DNA of 64,000 nucleotides from Cellulomonas sp. Root485 (GCF_001426705.1 NZ_LMFC01000001.1:609789-673788), one strand, 5' to 3'; shown: positions 40,375 through 49,581, counted from the first letter of the stretch. Notes: generated from the sequence alone by a model not told the origin. Made by a program: numbers and translations.

Positions 40375-42966
40375 ATGAACCAGCACCTCGTCGTCGTCGG
40401 CGGCGGCATGGTCGCCCAGCGGCTGGTCGAGGCGTTGCGCGACCGCGACACCGCCGGCACCTGGCGCATCACCGTCCTGGCGGAGGAGCCGCGTCGCCCG
40501 TACGACCGCGTCGCCCTCACCAGCTACTTCTCGGGCCGCGACGCCGACGACCTGGCCCTCGGCGACCCGGAGCTGTGGTCGGACCCGCTGGTCACCCTGG
40601 TCCGCGACGACGCGGTGACGCACATCGACCGCGACGCCAAGACGGTGACCACCGCGCACGGCCGCACGGAGCACTACGACCACCTCGTGCTGGCGACCGG
40701 CTCGTCGGCCTGGGTCCCGCCGATCGAGGGCACGGACCTGCCGGGCGTGTTCGTCTACCGCACGGTCGACGACGTCGCGGAGCTGCGCGGCTACGTCGAG
40801 AAGCTCTCCGAGGACCGGGTGGTCAAGGGCGCGGTCCTCGGTGGCGGTCTGCTCGGGCTCGAGGCCGCGGGCGCGCTCCAGGCGCTCGGTGCCCGCACGA
40901 CCGTCCTGCAGGTGGGCACGCACCTCATGTCGACGCAGGTCGACCTCGGCGGCGGCGAGGCGTTGCGTCGGCTCATCAACAACCTGGGTGTCGGGGTCCG
41001 CCTCAACGCGATGACGACGAAGATCCGCCCCCACCGGCGCGGTGGTGTGGGTCGGTTGGAGCTGGCCGACGGTGGCCGGGTCGACGCGGACGTCGTGGTG
41101 ATCGCCGCGGGGGTCCGGCCGCGCGACGAGCTGGGCCGCGCGTCGGGCCTGGCGATCGGTGAGCGCGGCGGGATCGTCGTCGACGACACGTGCCTGACCA
41201 GCGACCTCGACATCTCGGCCGTCGGCGAGGTGGCCTGCATCCAGGGCGCGACGATCGGGCTCGTCGCCCCCGGGTACGCGATGGCGGAGATCACCGCCGA
41301 CCGTCTGCTGGGCGGGACCTCGGAGTTCCCGGGCGCGGACACCGCGACCAAGCTCAAGCTCTCCGGCGTCGACGTCGCCAGCTTCGGTGACGCGTTCGGG
41401 GAGACGCCGGGCGCCCTGGAGATCGTCTGGGCCGACCCGGTGGGCGGCGTCTACAAGAAGCTCGTCATGTCGGACGACGCCCGCACCCTGCTCGGCGGCG
41501 TCCTCGTCGGCGACGCCAGCGCGTACTCGAGCCTGCGCCCGATGCTCGGCCGCGAGCTGCCCGGTGACCCGGCCGCTTTCCTGCTGCCCGAGGGTGGCGG
41601 GGGAGCGCCGGAGCTGGAGCTGCCCGACGACGCGGCCGTCTGCTCGTGCAACAACGTCTCGGCCGGCACCATCCGCGGCGCCGTCACCGACCACGGGTGC
41701 ACCGACCTCGGCGCGGTCAAGGCGTGCACCAAGGCCGGCACCAGCTGCGGCTCGTGCCTCCCGCTGGTCAAGAAGCTGGTCACCACCGAGCTCGCGGCAC
41801 AGGGCATCGAGGTCAGCACCTCGCTGTGCGAGCACTTCGCCCTGTCCCGCGCGCAGCTCTACGACGCCGTGCGGGTCAGTGGCGTCTCGTCGTTCACGCA
41901 GGTCATCGAGCGGTTCGGCACCCGAGCCGACGGGCGCGGCTGCGACATCTGCAAGCCGACGGTCGCGTCGATCCTGGCGACGACGTCACCGGCGCACGTC
42001 CTGGAGGGCGAGCGGGCCACGCTGCAGGACACCAACGACCACGTCATGGCCAACCTGCAGAAGGACGGCTCGTACTCGGTGGTCCCGCGCATCGCCGGCG
42101 GCGAGGTGACGCCCGAGGGGCTCATCGCGATCGGCGAGGTGGCCAAGGACTTCGGCCTGTACACCAAGATCACCGGCGGCCAGCGGATCGACATGTTCGG
42201 CGCCCGCATCGACCAGCTGCCCCTCATCTGGCAGCGCCTGGTCGACGCGGGGTTCGAGTCCGGCCACGCCTACGGCAAGTCGCTGCGCACCGTGAAGTCC
42301 TGCGTCGGCTCGACGTGGTGCCGGTTCGGCGTGCAGGACTCGGTGGCCCTCGCGGTCATGCTCGAGCTGCGGTACCGCGGCCTGCGCTCGCCGCACAAGA
42401 TCAAGCTGGGCGTCTCGGGCTGCGCGCGGGAGTGCGCGGAGGCCCGCGGCAAGGACGTCGGTGTCATCGCGACCGACAAGGGCTGGAACGTGTACGTCGG
42501 CGGCAACGGCGGCTTCACGCCGCGGCACGCGCAGCTGCTGGCGGAGGATCTGGACACCGAGACGCTGGTCCGCACCATCGACCGGTTCCTCCTCTACTAC
42601 GTGCGCACCGCGGACCGGCTGCAGCGCACCGCGCCGTGGATCGAGGACGTCGAGGGCGGTCTCGACGGTGTCCGTGCCGTCGTCATGGAGGACTCGCTGG
42701 GCATCGCGGCGGACCTCGACGAGCAGATGGCGCAGCACGTGGTCGAGTACGAGGACGAGTGGCGCGCCACGCTCGAGGACCCGGAGAAGCTCCGCCGGTT
42801 CGCGTCCTTCGTCAACGCCCCCGACACCCCGGACCCGTCGCTCGCGTACGTGCCGGAGCGCGGCCAGTCGCGCCCCGCCACGGCTGACGAGCGCGAGGGC
42901 GCCAGCCCGACGCCGCACCACGAACCCGTTCTCGTCGCCGGAGCCCGACTGGAGGTGCGCTCATGA
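40375..42966 (+). CDS. nirB: Assimilatory nitrite reductase large subunit
   Basis: An 863-residue siroheme NAD(P)H-nitrite reductase that makes ammonium from nitrite. Order: FAD/NAD(P) oxidoreductase domain (HLVVVGGGMVAQRLVEAL, residues 3-20; VLGGGLLGLEAAGAL about 162), a BFD-like [2Fe-2S] region (VCSCNNVSAGTI ... CTKAGTSCGSC, about 422-462), and a nitrite/sulfite reductase domain with the [4Fe-4S]-siroheme ligands in SCVGSTWCRFG and KLGVSGCARECAEA (about 641-690). All cofactor ligands are present. The nirD start overlaps its stop. It is transcribed with nirD, cysG, the NnaR-type regulator and the chelatase. Confidence 0.96.
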   Translation: MNQHLVVVGGGMVAQRLVEALRDRDTAGTWRITVLAEEPRRPYDRVALTSYFSGRDADDLALGDPELWSDPLVTLVRDDAVTHIDRDAKTVTTAHGRTEHYDHLVLATGSSAWVPPIEGTDLPGVFVYRTVDDVAELRGYVEKLSEDRVVKGAVLGGGLLGLEAAGALQALGARTTVLQVGTHLMSTQVDLGGGEALRRLINNLGVGVRLNAMTTKIRPHRRGGVGRLELADGGRVDADVVVIAAGVRPRDELGRASGLAIGERGGIVVDDTCLTSDLDISAVGEVACIQGATIGLVAPGYAMAEITADRLLGGTSEFPGADTATKLKLSGVDVASFGDAFGETPGALEIVWADPVGGVYKKLVMSDDARTLLGGVLVGDASAYSSLRPMLGRELPGDPAAFLLPEGGGGAPELELPDDAAVCSCNNVSAGTIRGAVTDHGCTDLGAVKACTKAGTSCGSCLPLVKKLVTTELAAQGIEVSTSLCEHFALSRAQLYDAVRVSGVSSFTQVIERFGTRADGRGCDICKPTVASILATTSPAHVLEGERATLQDTNDHVMANLQKDGSYSVVPRIAGGEVTPEGLIAIGEVAKDFGLYTKITGGQRIDMFGARIDQLPLIWQRLVDAGFESGHAYGKSLRTVKSCVGSTWCRFGVQDSVALAVMLELRYRGLRSPHKIKLGVSGCARECAEARGKDVGVIATDKGWNVYVGGNGGFTPRHAQLLAEDLDTETLVRTIDRFLLYYVRTADRLQRTAPWIEDVEGGLDGVRAVVMEDSLGIAADLDEQMAQHVVEYEDEWRATLEDPEKLRRFASFVNAPDTPDPSLAYVPERGQSRPATADEREGASPTPHHEPVLVAGARLEVRS

Positions 42967-43337
42967 CCGCGCTGGACACGATCGTGTGGACCACGGTGTG
43001 CCGCCTCGACGACCTCGCTCCCGAGCGTGGCGCCGCGGCGCTCCTCGGCGCCGACCAGGTCGCCCTGTTCCGGCTCGTCGACGGCCGTGTGCTCGCGGTC
43101 CAGCAGCACGACCCGTTCAGCGACGCGTTCGTGATCTCGCGGGGCATCGTCGGCTCCCGGCACGTCGAGGACGCGGAGGTACCGACGGTCGCCTCCCCGA
43201 TGTACAAGCAGGTGTTCGACCTGACGACCGGCCTTTGCCTGGACGTCGCCGGGAAGACACCCGCGCGGGACCTGGCCCCTGACCTGCGCACCTGGCCCGT
43301 CCGGGTGCGCGACGGCCTCGTGGAGGTGGGCTCGTGA
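42963..43337 (+). CDS. nirD: Assimilatory nitrite reductase small subunit
   Basis: A 124-residue Rieske-fold protein. The positions where Rieske proteins have CxH and CxxH carry QQHDPFSDAF and SPMYKQVFDL, so the iron-sulfur cluster ligands are missing, as is normal for NirD. It assembles with NirB. ATG 42963 overlaps the nirB stop, and its stop overlaps the next GTG. Confidence 0.94.
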   Translation: MTALDTIVWTTVCRLDDLAPERGAAALLGADQVALFRLVDGRVLAVQQHDPFSDAFVISRGIVGSRHVEDAEVPTVASPMYKQVFDLTTGLCLDVAGKTPARDLAPDLRTWPVRVRDGLVEVGS

Positions 43338-44605
43338 CCACGATGCTCGGGCTCCAGCTGACCGGACGGCGGGTACTCGTCGTCGGCGGCGGACCCGTGG
43401 CCGCTCGCCGCGTGCAGTCCTTGCTCGCCGACGCCGCGAAGGTGGTGGTCGTCGCGCCGCAGCTGTGCGAGGTGCTCCTCGACCTGCACCGCTGGGGCCT
43501 GATCGAGTGGCGCGTCCGCGAGGTCGAGGAGTCCGACCTCGACGGCGCCTGGCTGGTGCACACCGCCACGGGTGACCGCTCGACGGACGCGGCCGTGCTC
43601 GCGTGGGCCACCGCGCGCCAGACGTTCTGCGTCGACGCCGGCTCCGGCACCGACGGCTCGGCACGCACACCGGCGACCACGCAGCAGGGCGACGTCCTGG
43701 TGGGCGTGGTCTCCACGGGTGCGGCAGACCCGCGGCGCACGATCGCCGTGCGCGACGCCGTCGCGTCCCAGCTGCGGGAGGGTCAGGTCGACCTGCGGTC
43801 GCACCGCGCGCACCCGGGCCGTGTCGTGCTCGTCGGCGGGGGACCGGGCGACGTCGGCCTCCTCACGCTGGCCGGTCGCCGGGCGCTGGCCGAGGCGGAC
43901 GTCGTGGTCACCGACCGGCTCGGACCGGTCGCCGTGCTCGACGAGCTGGCGCCGGGCGTCGAGATCATCGACGTCGGCAAGACGCCCGGTCACCACCCGG
44001 TGCCGCAGCACGAGATCGGCCGGATCCTGGTGGAGCAGGCCCAGCGCGGCCGCGTGGTGGTCCGGCTCAAGGGTGGGGACCCGTTCGTCTACGGCCGGGG
44101 CGGCGAGGAGGTGCTCGCCTGCCGGGAGGCCGGCGTGCCCGTCGAGGTCATCCCCGGGGTGAGCAGCGCGTTCGGCGCACCCGCCGCTGCCGGCATCCCC
44201 CTCACCCACCGCGGCACGGTCGGTGCCGTGCACGTGATGAACGGGCACGACGGCTGGTCGTCGGCGGCCCTCACGGGCCTGCGGGACGGGTCCTGCACGG
44301 TCGTCGTCCTCATGGGCGTGAGCGCGCTGGCGACCCTGGCGACGGAGGCGCTCGACGCCGGCGCGGACCCGGCCACGCCGGTCGCCCTGGTCGAGGAGGG
44401 CACCCTGCCCGGCCAGCGCGTCACGCGGGCGCGCCTGGACGACGTGGTCGACGTCGCCGCAGCCGCGGGCGTGCGAGCCCCCGCGGTGATCGTCCTGGGT
44501 GCCGTGGCTGCGGCCGGGCTGCTCGAGCCGGACCATGGTGACGCCGCTCACACGACCGAGTCGCCGGACGCATCGGCCTCCGGGGCCGTCACAATGGCCA
44601 CGTGA
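43334..44605 (+). CDS. cysG: Siroheme synthase (uroporphyrinogen-III methyltransferase with CysG N-domain)
   Basis: A 423-residue enzyme. Residues about 1-150 form the CysG/Met8 NAD-binding dehydrogenase-ferrochelatase domain (LTGRRVLVVGGGPVAARRVQSLLADAAKV). Residues about 155-400 are the SAM-dependent uroporphyrinogen-III methyltransferase: VVLVGGGPGDVGLLTLAGRRALAEADVVVTDRL, then VRLKGGDPFVYGRGGEE, then VIPGVSSAFGAPAAAGIPLTHRG. The product precorrin-2/sirohydrochlorin feeds siroheme, the cofactor of NirB. The N-domain looks shortened compared with E. coli CysG, so iron insertion may rest on the chelatase encoded two genes later. Confidence 0.92.
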   Translation: MTTMLGLQLTGRRVLVVGGGPVAARRVQSLLADAAKVVVVAPQLCEVLLDLHRWGLIEWRVREVEESDLDGAWLVHTATGDRSTDAAVLAWATARQTFCVDAGSGTDGSARTPATTQQGDVLVGVVSTGAADPRRTIAVRDAVASQLREGQVDLRSHRAHPGRVVLVGGGPGDVGLLTLAGRRALAEADVVVTDRLGPVAVLDELAPGVEIIDVGKTPGHHPVPQHEIGRILVEQAQRGRVVVRLKGGDPFVYGRGGEEVLACREAGVPVEVIPGVSSAFGAPAAAGIPLTHRGTVGAVHVMNGHDGWSSAALTGLRDGSCTVVVLMGVSALATLATEALDAGADPATPVALVEEGTLPGQRVTRARLDDVVDVAAAAGVRAPAVIVLGAVAAAGLLEPDHGDAAHTTESPDASASGAVTMAT

Positions 44606-45717
44606 GCGAACCTATCGACCAGACCCTCGCGGGACTCGTCGTGCTCATCACCGCCGACCGCCGGTCGGCCGAGCTCGCCGCCGCACTGGGTCGCCGAGGT
44701 GCCTCCGTCCGGCACGCCCCGGCGCTGAGCATGGTGCCCCACATCGACGACGCCCGGCTGCTCGAGGGCACCCGGTCGCTGCTGGCCCACCCGCCGGACA
44801 CCGTGGTGGTCACCACCGGTATCGGGTTCCGCGGCTGGATCGAGGCCGCGGACGCCGCTGGGCTCGACGAGCCGCTCGTGCAGATGCTCAAGGGCACCCG
44901 GATCGTCGCGCGCGGCCCCAAGGCACGCGGTGCGATCCAGGCCGCGGGCCTCACCGCCGACTGGGTCGCGGAGTCCGAGACGAGCGCCGAGATCGCCGAG
45001 GTGCTCCTCGACGAGGGGGTCGCCGGTCGCGACATCGCCGTCCAGCACCACGGGGCCGGCGCGGACGGTCTCGACGAGGCGTTCGCCGCCGCCGGCGCCC
45101 GGGTTCGCAGCCTCGTCGTGTACCGCTGGGGTCCGCCCCCGGACCCGTCCGTGGTGAGCGCCTCGGTGCGTGGCGTCGCCGCGGGCGAGATCGACGCGGT
45201 CGTCTTCACGTCCGCGCCCGGTGCGCACGCCTGGTTCGAGGCCGCCGACGAGGCGGGTGTCGCCGACGACATCGCGGCGCTCGCGCGGCGCGGCAGCGTC
45301 GTGATGGCGGCCGTCGGACCCATCACCGCCAAGCCGCTGCTGGACCGGGGCATCGAACCGCTCGTGCCCGAGCGCGGCCGGCTGGGCGCGCTGGTCCGGA
45401 CCCTCGTCGGCCACTACGGCGGGCTCCAGGCCCTGCAGACGATCGCGGGCCCGCTCCAGGTGCACCGCGGGACCGCGGTGCTCGACGGTCACGTGCTTGC
45501 GCTGACCCCGACGGGCCTGGAGGTCCTGCGGCTGCTGGCCGCCGCCGGCGGGGCCGTGGTGCCGCGGGACCAGGTGCTGGCCGCGCTGCCGGGGGACTCG
45601 CAGGACCCGCACGCCGCCGAGGTGGCCATCGCCCGCCTCCGCGACGCGACCGGGAGCCGCCAGCTCATCCGCACGGTGGTCAAGAGGGGCTACCGTCTCC
45701 AGCTGGAGGAGGTCTGA
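44602..45717 (+). CDS. nnaR: NnaR-type regulator: HemD-like domain fused to winged helix
   Basis: A 371-residue protein with a uroporphyrinogen-III synthase (HemD) domain (residues about 10-270: VLITADRRSAELAAALGRRGASV, VVVTTGIGFRGWIEAA, VVFTSAPGAHAWFEAA) and a C-terminal OmpR-type winged helix (about 285-370: LTPTGLEVLRLLAAAGGAVVPRDQVLAAL, EVAIARLRDA, IRTVVKRGYRL). This architecture is that of NnaR, a nitrate/nitrite assimilation regulator described in mycobacteria and streptomycetes. It may act as a regulator and keep no synthase activity. GTG 44602 overlaps the cysG stop. Likely targets are narK and nirB (inference from the family). Confidence 0.88.
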   Translation: MSEPIDQTLAGLVVLITADRRSAELAAALGRRGASVRHAPALSMVPHIDDARLLEGTRSLLAHPPDTVVVTTGIGFRGWIEAADAAGLDEPLVQMLKGTRIVARGPKARGAIQAAGLTADWVAESETSAEIAEVLLDEGVAGRDIAVQHHGAGADGLDEAFAAAGARVRSLVVYRWGPPPDPSVVSASVRGVAAGEIDAVVFTSAPGAHAWFEAADEAGVADDIAALARRGSVVMAAVGPITAKPLLDRGIEPLVPERGRLGALVRTLVGHYGGLQALQTIAGPLQVHRGTAVLDGHVLALTPTGLEVLRLLAAAGGAVVPRDQVLAALPGDSQDPHAAEVAIARLRDATGSRQLIRTVVKRGYRLQLEEV

Positions 45718-46457
45718 TGACGAACGCACTGCACGCCCGTGGCCCTGCTCCTGACGGCCCGCGCGGGGACATCGACGCTCCGGTGCTCGTCGGGTGCTCC
45801 CACGGCACCGACGACCCCGACGGGCGCGCCGCCGTCCGCTCGATCCTCACGGGCGTCGCGGCCTACCGGCCCGAGCTCGACGTGCGCGAGGCGTTCGTGG
45901 ACGTCCAGGAGCCCGAGGTCGCCGACGTCGTCTCGCACGCCCTCGACAGCGACGCGTCCGGCGCCGTCGTCGTCCCGCTGCTGCTGTCCGTCGGCTTCCA
46001 CGTGAAGGTCGACATCGCCGCAGCGGTCGACCAGCCCGGCGCCACGGCCGCAGCGCCCCTCGGGCCGGACCTGCGGCTCGTCGACATCCTCGTGGACCGC
46101 CTGGAGACCGCGGGCCTCGCCCCCGACGACTCGGTGGTGCTCGCCGCGGCGGGGTCCACGGACCCCGCGGCCGCCCTCGCGGTGGAGTCGGTCGCGGCAG
46201 GACTGGCCGACCGCCTCGACCAGCCCGTGACCATCGGCTACGGGGCCGGCGCGGAACCGCGCGTGCCCGCCGCCGTCGCGGCCGCTCGCGCCGACGCGCC
46301 GCCCGGAGGCCGGGTCGTCGTGGCCTCCTACCTGCTCGCACCCGGCTACTTCTACGACCGCGTGATGGAGGCGGGGGCCGACGTGGTCGCCGCCCCGCTC
46401 GCCCCGGACGAGCGGCTGGTACAGATCGTGCTCGACAGGTACGACGCCGCGACCTGA
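45717..46457 (+). CDS. Sirohydrochlorin chelatase (CbiX/SirB type)
   Basis: A 246-residue two-repeat chelatase. Each half has a CbiX core: VLVGCSHGTDDPDGRAAV with the metal-binding His near residue 29, ending in VVVPLLLSVGFHVKVDI (His ~93); the second repeat ends in VVVASYLLAPGYFYDRVMEAGADV, where the His of the GxxH position is not evident. It would insert ferrous iron into sirohydrochlorin to make siroheme for NirB. It is the last gene of the nirBD-cysG-nnaR operon (TGATG overlap with nnaR). Confidence 0.88.
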   Translation: MTNALHARGPAPDGPRGDIDAPVLVGCSHGTDDPDGRAAVRSILTGVAAYRPELDVREAFVDVQEPEVADVVSHALDSDASGAVVVPLLLSVGFHVKVDIAAAVDQPGATAAAPLGPDLRLVDILVDRLETAGLAPDDSVVLAAAGSTDPAAALAVESVAAGLADRLDQPVTIGYGAGAEPRVPAAVAAARADAPPGGRVVVASYLLAPGYFYDRVMEAGADVVAAPLAPDERLVQIVLDRYDAAT

Positions 46458-46521
46458 CGGGACGTTCCCGCACGTGAGACGCGGGTTGCCCCGAACCGTT
46501 CCGTACCTCTAGGAACGAGGG

Positions 46522-47277
46522 ATGCCCACCCTCCGGTCCTCCGTCGCCGCCGCCGCCACCGTCGCCTGCCTGCTCGGTCTGGTGGCCTGCACCGCACCGA
46601 GCGACGACACCGCGGAGCCCACGGCGACCCCTACCGGACCGGCCGGGATCGTCGCGTCGATGCGCCCCGCGGACCGGCCGACCTGCCTGCCCGAGGGCGC
46701 GGCTGCGGTCACCACCGGCCCCGAGGACGACCCGACGCTGGTCGCGTTCGCGGGTTCCGGTACCCGCGGCGTGGTGCTCGCCCCGCAGAGCGACGGCCAG
46801 GTCTGCCAGTGGGCGCGCGAGCTCGTCCGGCTGGTCGAGGAGGGCTACCTCGTCGCGACGTTCAGCTGGTCCGACGTGGGCGAGCGCTCGTTCACCGACG
46901 CGGTCGACGTGCTGCGCGGGGTCGGCGCCACGGAGGTGGCGTTCGTGGGGGCGTCGAAGGGCGGCATGTACGCCGCCGCGCTCGCCGACGAGCTCGACCC
47001 GGTCGCCGTCGTCGCTCTCGGACCGCCGGTGGAGTACGACGGCCACGACGCACACGCGACGGCCAGCAGCTACACCGGACCGCTCCTCGTGGTCGCCTCC
47101 ACCGAGGACCGCAGCGTGCCCGCGCTGTCGTCGAAGCTGGTCTCCCGCGCCGACGACCCCGCCACGTTCGTCGAGCTCACCGGCAGCGCGCACGGTGTCC
47201 AGCTGCTCAACGGGGAGCACCGGGAGCAGGTCGAGCAGCTCATCGACGACGCGCTCGCCTCGGGCTTCGGAGGCTAG
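46522..47277 (+). CDS. Alpha/beta-hydrolase-fold lipoprotein
   Basis: A 251-residue secreted lipoprotein. The signal peptide ends in the lipobox LVAC (Cys23), then a Thr/Pro linker. The hydrolase core has the nucleophile elbow VAFVGASKGGMYAAAL (Ser about 152, GxSxG in the form GASKG), an Asp candidate in VVASTEDRSVPAL and the catalytic His in LTGSAHGVQLL. All three residues of a Ser-Asp-His triad are therefore present. Substrate unknown. The region before the start contains GAACCGTTCC, similar to an element upstream of narK, although nitrogen control is not otherwise indicated. Confidence 0.85.
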   Translation: MPTLRSSVAAAATVACLLGLVACTAPSDDTAEPTATPTGPAGIVASMRPADRPTCLPEGAAAVTTGPEDDPTLVAFAGSGTRGVVLAPQSDGQVCQWARELVRLVEEGYLVATFSWSDVGERSFTDAVDVLRGVGATEVAFVGASKGGMYAAALADELDPVAVVALGPPVEYDGHDAHATASSYTGPLLVVASTEDRSVPALSSKLVSRADDPATFVELTGSAHGVQLLNGEHREQVEQLIDDALASGFGG

Positions 47278-47282
47278 GCACG

Positions 47283-47320
47283 CCGACGGCGGGCCACCCG
47301 TGTGGGGAGCCCGCCGTCGG
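47283..47320. terminator. Bidirectional terminator
   Basis: CCGACGGCGGGC (47283-47294) pairs perfectly over 12 bp with 47309-47320 around a 14-base loop. It lies between two convergent genes (stops at 47277 and 47328). Confidence 0.8.
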
Positions 47321-47327
47321 TGGTGGG

Positions 47328-49580
47328 TCAGACGAAGCGGCGCCGCGCGAGCGTCGCCAGCCCGATGCCGCCGGCGAACAGGACGATCGCCAGGATGAGG
47401 CGCCCGACCGAGCTGGCCCCGGTGCCGTCGACGCCGGCGATCTCGATCGAGTAGGCCGTGGACCCCACCGCACCGTCCGGTGCGCCGTACGCCATGCCCT
47501 CGGTCTGCGCCCGCTCGGCACCGGCGCTGAGCACCGCGTACTTCACACCGAAGTCCTCCGCCGTGCCCTGCCCGCTGACGACCACCTGCGAGGTGCCCTC
47601 GTCGGACAGCTGCTGCGTCCCGTCGACCAGCTTCGGCGCCCCCTCCGAGGCGGTGACGAGCCCGTCCGACAGCTGCGTCGACCCGTCCGCGGCGGTGCCG
47701 AGACCGTCGGAGAGCCGCTGCGAACCGGCAGCCGCCTTGGCGATGCCGGTGGCCAGCCTGCCGGCGCCGTCGTGCAGGTCTCCCGCGCCGTCACCCAGCT
47801 GCGCCAGACCGGACGAGAGCCTCTCGCCCCCGGCGCTCAGCTCGTCCGTCCCGGCCTGGAGGGAGTGGATGCCCCCGCGGAGGGTGACGTCCGCCTTCGT
47901 GTCGTCCGCGTCGCCCACGGCCGCCTGGACCTTGGTCACCACACCGTTGACCAGCGCGGTGATGCCCGCGTCGACACCGGCGAGGCCCTGCAGGACACCC
48001 GGCTTCGTCGAGTCGCAGACGCCGGGCAGCGACGCCGAGCTCAGACCGCACTCGATCTTGGTCAGGTTCCCGGCCGCCCCGGCGAGCCCGACGGACAGTG
48101 CCGCCGTGCCGCCCGCGATCGTGGTGGGGACGGTCGTGTCCGTGAGGACGGGGACACCTGCCGCGAGCTGTGCGAGCACCGCGTCGTACTGGGCGAGGTA
48201 CGCCGGGTTCATCCCGGCCCGCAGCTGCGTGAGGGCGTCGACCCCCGCGTTGAGCTTGTTGCCGAGGGTCACCGAGCCCGCCGAGAGGGTCGAGGCCGAT
48301 GCCGCGGCACCCGCGACGCCCTGCCGGACCTGGTCGACACCGGCGGCCAGCGTGGCGGTCGCTGCCTGGAGCGAGGCGATGCCGTCGTGCAACGCCTTGG
48401 CCTGGGCAGGCAGCGTCCCGATGTCGCCGTAGAGCTTCACGAGGCCGGCATCGACCTGCGCGAGCCCGCCGTCGACCTGGGCGAGCCCGTCGATGAGTGC
48501 GGGTGCCTTGCCGCGCATCTCGGCGACGCCCTCGTCGATCCGGCGAGCACCGTCCGCGAGGCTGAGCGCACCGGGCGCGGCGACGTTGTTCAGGCCGGTG
48601 GCGAGCTCGTCGGCACCGGGCACCGCCGTCTCGTTGAGGCCCGCCGACAGCTTGGTGGCGCCGTCGCGGAGCTGGAGCAGGCCCGCGAGGAGCTGGGCGG
48701 AGCCGTCGTGCAGACGGAGCACGCTGTCGTCGAGCTTGATCCCGGCGCCGGTGAGGTCGACGCCCTTCTGCGCGCCGGCCTGGTAGCTGGCGGCGCCGCC
48801 CTTGAACGAGGGGTACTCGAGCGGGGAGACGGGCATCGACGTGAGGGTCGCCTTCGGGACGACCGCGTGGCTGACCTGGGCGGTGTAGCCGAACTCGGCG
48901 GTCGGGGACCCGATGGGCGGGAAGAGGGTCATCTGGAACTGCATGCGGGTGCCGCCGCGGCCGTCGCCGGCGATGCCCGCCTCGTCGGACCGCACGTCGG
49001 TGAAGCTGGAGGGCAGGACGGTGACCAGCTGGCCGATCATCGGGATGACGGTCTCGGCGGAGGCCGTGGCCATGGTGCCGGTGCCGTCGTCGTAGGTGAC
49101 GTCCTGCGTCTTGCCGGTGACGTTGGTGACCTTGTAGTGCACGCCGAGGGTGCCGGTCTTGCCGATCACCGCGCCGGGCTGCACGGGCTCACCGTCGAAG
49201 GTGTAGGTGACCTCGACCGTGAGCGGGAGGTCCTTGTCGTAGGTGCTCAGGGTGCGTTCGCGGCGCTCGCCGTCGACGGCCAGCGTGCTGACGAGCTTGC
49301 CGTCGACGACCGTGTAGCCGCCGAAGCCGTCGAGGTTGCGCAGCCCGTCGGTGGAGACGGGGTTCTCGATGGTCGCGGTGCCGTGGCCGGTCAGGGCGAG
49401 CTGCTCGTACACGCGGGCACCCTGGAAGGCGCCGGTCGCGGACAGGCGGGCCTGCACGGTCTCGGTGTTGGTGACGGCCACGTCGCCCGAGTCGGCGGCG
49501 AGCGCGGGGGAGCCCCCGGTGCCGACCAGGAGGGGGACGAGGACGAGTGCGGCGGTCGCGGTCGTGGTCGTGCGTCGCAC
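47328..49580 (-). CDS. Large secreted coiled-coil protein with C-terminal membrane anchor (YhgE/Pip-like)
   Basis: A 750-residue exported protein. It has a signal peptide (residues 1-29, ending SPALA-AD), a beta-rich N-terminal region (about 35-270, immunoglobulin-like), and a long helical region (about 280-650) full of (L/A)xxGxxxLxxG heptads such as LADGARRIDEGVAEM, LSSGLAQLGDGAGDL and LSDGLGTAADGSTQLSDGL. One C-terminal helix (LILAIVLFAGGIGLATLARRR) anchors it. The heptad region is like the extracytoplasmic stalk of YhgE/Pip and MMPL-associated proteins. The GTG start lies one base after the stop of the upstream gene, so the two are coupled. Function unknown; it probably spans the cell wall. 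Confidence 0.8.
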   Translation of the reverse strand: MRRTTTTATAALVLVPLLVGTGGSPALAADSGDVAVTNTETVQARLSATGAFQGARVYEQLALTGHGTATIENPVSTDGLRNLDGFGGYTVVDGKLVSTLAVDGERRERTLSTYDKDLPLTVEVTYTFDGEPVQPGAVIGKTGTLGVHYKVTNVTGKTQDVTYDDGTGTMATASAETVIPMIGQLVTVLPSSFTDVRSDEAGIAGDGRGGTRMQFQMTLFPPIGSPTAEFGYTAQVSHAVVPKATLTSMPVSPLEYPSFKGGAASYQAGAQKGVDLTGAGIKLDDSVLRLHDGSAQLLAGLLQLRDGATKLSAGLNETAVPGADELATGLNNVAAPGALSLADGARRIDEGVAEMRGKAPALIDGLAQVDGGLAQVDAGLVKLYGDIGTLPAQAKALHDGIASLQAATATLAAGVDQVRQGVAGAAASASTLSAGSVTLGNKLNAGVDALTQLRAGMNPAYLAQYDAVLAQLAAGVPVLTDTTVPTTIAGGTAALSVGLAGAAGNLTKIECGLSSASLPGVCDSTKPGVLQGLAGVDAGITALVNGVVTKVQAAVGDADDTKADVTLRGGIHSLQAGTDELSAGGERLSSGLAQLGDGAGDLHDGAGRLATGIAKAAAGSQRLSDGLGTAADGSTQLSDGLVTASEGAPKLVDGTQQLSDEGTSQVVVSGQGTAEDFGVKYAVLSAGAERAQTEGMAYGAPDGAVGSTAYSIEIAGVDGTGASSVGRLILAIVLFAGGIGLATLARRRFV

Positions 49581-49581
49581 G

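Noticed and set aside
28861..46457. The nitrate block as a horizontally acquired island
   Set aside because: No integrase, tRNA, flanking repeats or change in composition is visible; codon use matches the rest of the window.
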